Positions 5,417 through 5,730 of a stretch of 5,730 nt of DNA are shown in pieces. The first letter of the stretch is position 1. Every line of letters starts with the position of its first letter. The DNA comes from Syntrophomonadaceae bacterium. Its GTDB lineage: Bacteria > Bacillota_D > Dethiobacteria > DTU022. The notes under the pieces are model-generated. The model was given only the letters and a program-made list of their open reading frames with translations, made no database searches and had not been told where the DNA came from. The translations under genes and the position numbers were made by a program. The DNA is taken from the NCBI GenBank assembly GCA_003551865.1, contig PUNU01000099.1:1-5730 (forward strand). The letters run 5' to 3'.

Positions 5417-5556
5417 CTACAGCGCAATATCCGGGAATTAGCGGTGCCTTGGGGACGGTTCGAGCGTTCCTGAGCGCAGCGAAGGCCGAAGGGAAAACGA
5501 TGGAACCGTCCCCTATGGCATAGCGGGCAATGATGCAGGCTAAAGTTGCGCTGTAG
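5417..5556 (-). mobile_element. MITE-like 140-bp element, copy 2 (inverted)
   Basis: This is the reverse complement of the element at 3246-3385, matching 136 of 140 bases by eye. Its ends are CTACAGCGCAA at 5417-5427 and TTGCGCTGTAG at 5546-5556; here the pairing extends 2 bp further on each side (CACTACAG and CTGTAGTG, 5415-5558). The inner GGGGACGGTTC and GAACCGTCCCC repeats are at 5451-5461 and 5503-5513. TTAT directly flanks the extended ends at 5411-5414 and 5559-5562, a possible 4-bp target duplication. The longer match TTATCAC (5411-5417 and 5559-5565) overlaps the element end. Copy 2 lies 39 bases upstream of the last gene and may affect its expression. Confidence 0.87.
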
Positions 5557-5595
5557 TGTTATCACAGTTGAAAGAGATAAAGGAGAAGAGGGGCA

Positions 5596-5730
5596 TTGAG
5601 GAAAAAACCTCTAATAATATTTCTAGTGGGCTCGACCGTGGCGATTATTTTTACCGCCCTGGTCGGCATGGTTATCATGCCTGAATTCCAGGAAAAGCGG
5701 GAGATAGAGATTGAGGATGTTGATATCGGC
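5596..5730 (+). CDS. Membrane-anchored protein, N-terminus only; possibly FMN-binding domain family
   Basis: Only the first 45 codons are in the window. TTG 5596 is taken as the start because AAGGAG at 5580-5585 precedes it by 10 bases and the N-terminus reads as RKKP followed by a hydrophobic segment (about residues 6-28). That is a signal anchor or uncleaved signal peptide, with the rest outside the membrane. The segment is followed by acidic sequence ending REIEIEDVDIG. I do not recognise it firmly. A membrane helix followed by an 'I-x-D-V-D-I/L' stretch is how many FMN_bind-domain proteins of Clostridia begin, but the domain itself is out of view. The frame is open to the window edge. Confidence 0.6.
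   Translation, partial: MRKKPLIIFLVGSTVAIIFTALVGMVIMPEFQEKREIEIEDVDIG

Overview
The window looks like a chromosomal segment of an anaerobic, moderately GC-rich Bacillota (Clostridia-type) bacterium. This is inferred from strong AGGAGG-type ribosome binding sites, TTG starts, an Isc-like sulfur cluster joined to TusA and DsrE genes, and a three-gene TRAP transporter with a lipoprotein receptor. The very acidic receptor could also suggest a salty or alkaline habitat, but that is weak evidence. I cannot name the species.

Region 1 (3-1840) is a tight four-gene sulfur-trafficking operon on the + strand. It holds the C-terminal half of an IscS/NifS-family protein, an IscU scaffold, a TusA-like protein with an added N-terminal cysteine cluster, and a DsrE-family protein. 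The first and last gene pairs overlap. The IscS-like protein keeps the persulfide-cysteine loop and the C-terminal tail but has lost the PLP lysine and several other cofactor and substrate residues. It is therefore probably not a cysteine desulfurase. Its partners IscU, TusA and DsrE all keep their key cysteines. The set may assemble Fe-S clusters, or move sulfur, from sulfide or a persulfide relay rather than from cysteine.

Region 2 (1841-2037) is non-coding and highly structured. A long-range inverted repeat encloses a possible mini-ORF and is followed by two terminator-like hairpins with T-tracts. The operon very likely ends here. A regulated leader for the next operon is possible.

Region 3 (2038-5200) encodes a complete TRAP transporter: DctP receptor lipoprotein, DctQ small membrane subunit and DctM large membrane subunit. 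dctQ and dctM overlap by 4 bases, but dctP is separated from dctQ by 293 bases. That gap carries a 16-bp hairpin and a 140-bp MITE-like element.

Region 4 (5201-5730) holds a weak terminator after dctM, about 130 bases with nothing recognisable, a second copy of the 140-bp element in the opposite orientation (136 of 140 bases identical by eye), and the start of a membrane-anchored protein that runs off the window. The two element copies bracket dctQM. Each has perfect outer terminal inverted repeats and an inner GGGGACGGTTC inverted repeat, resembling a non-autonomous mobile element with a REP-like core.
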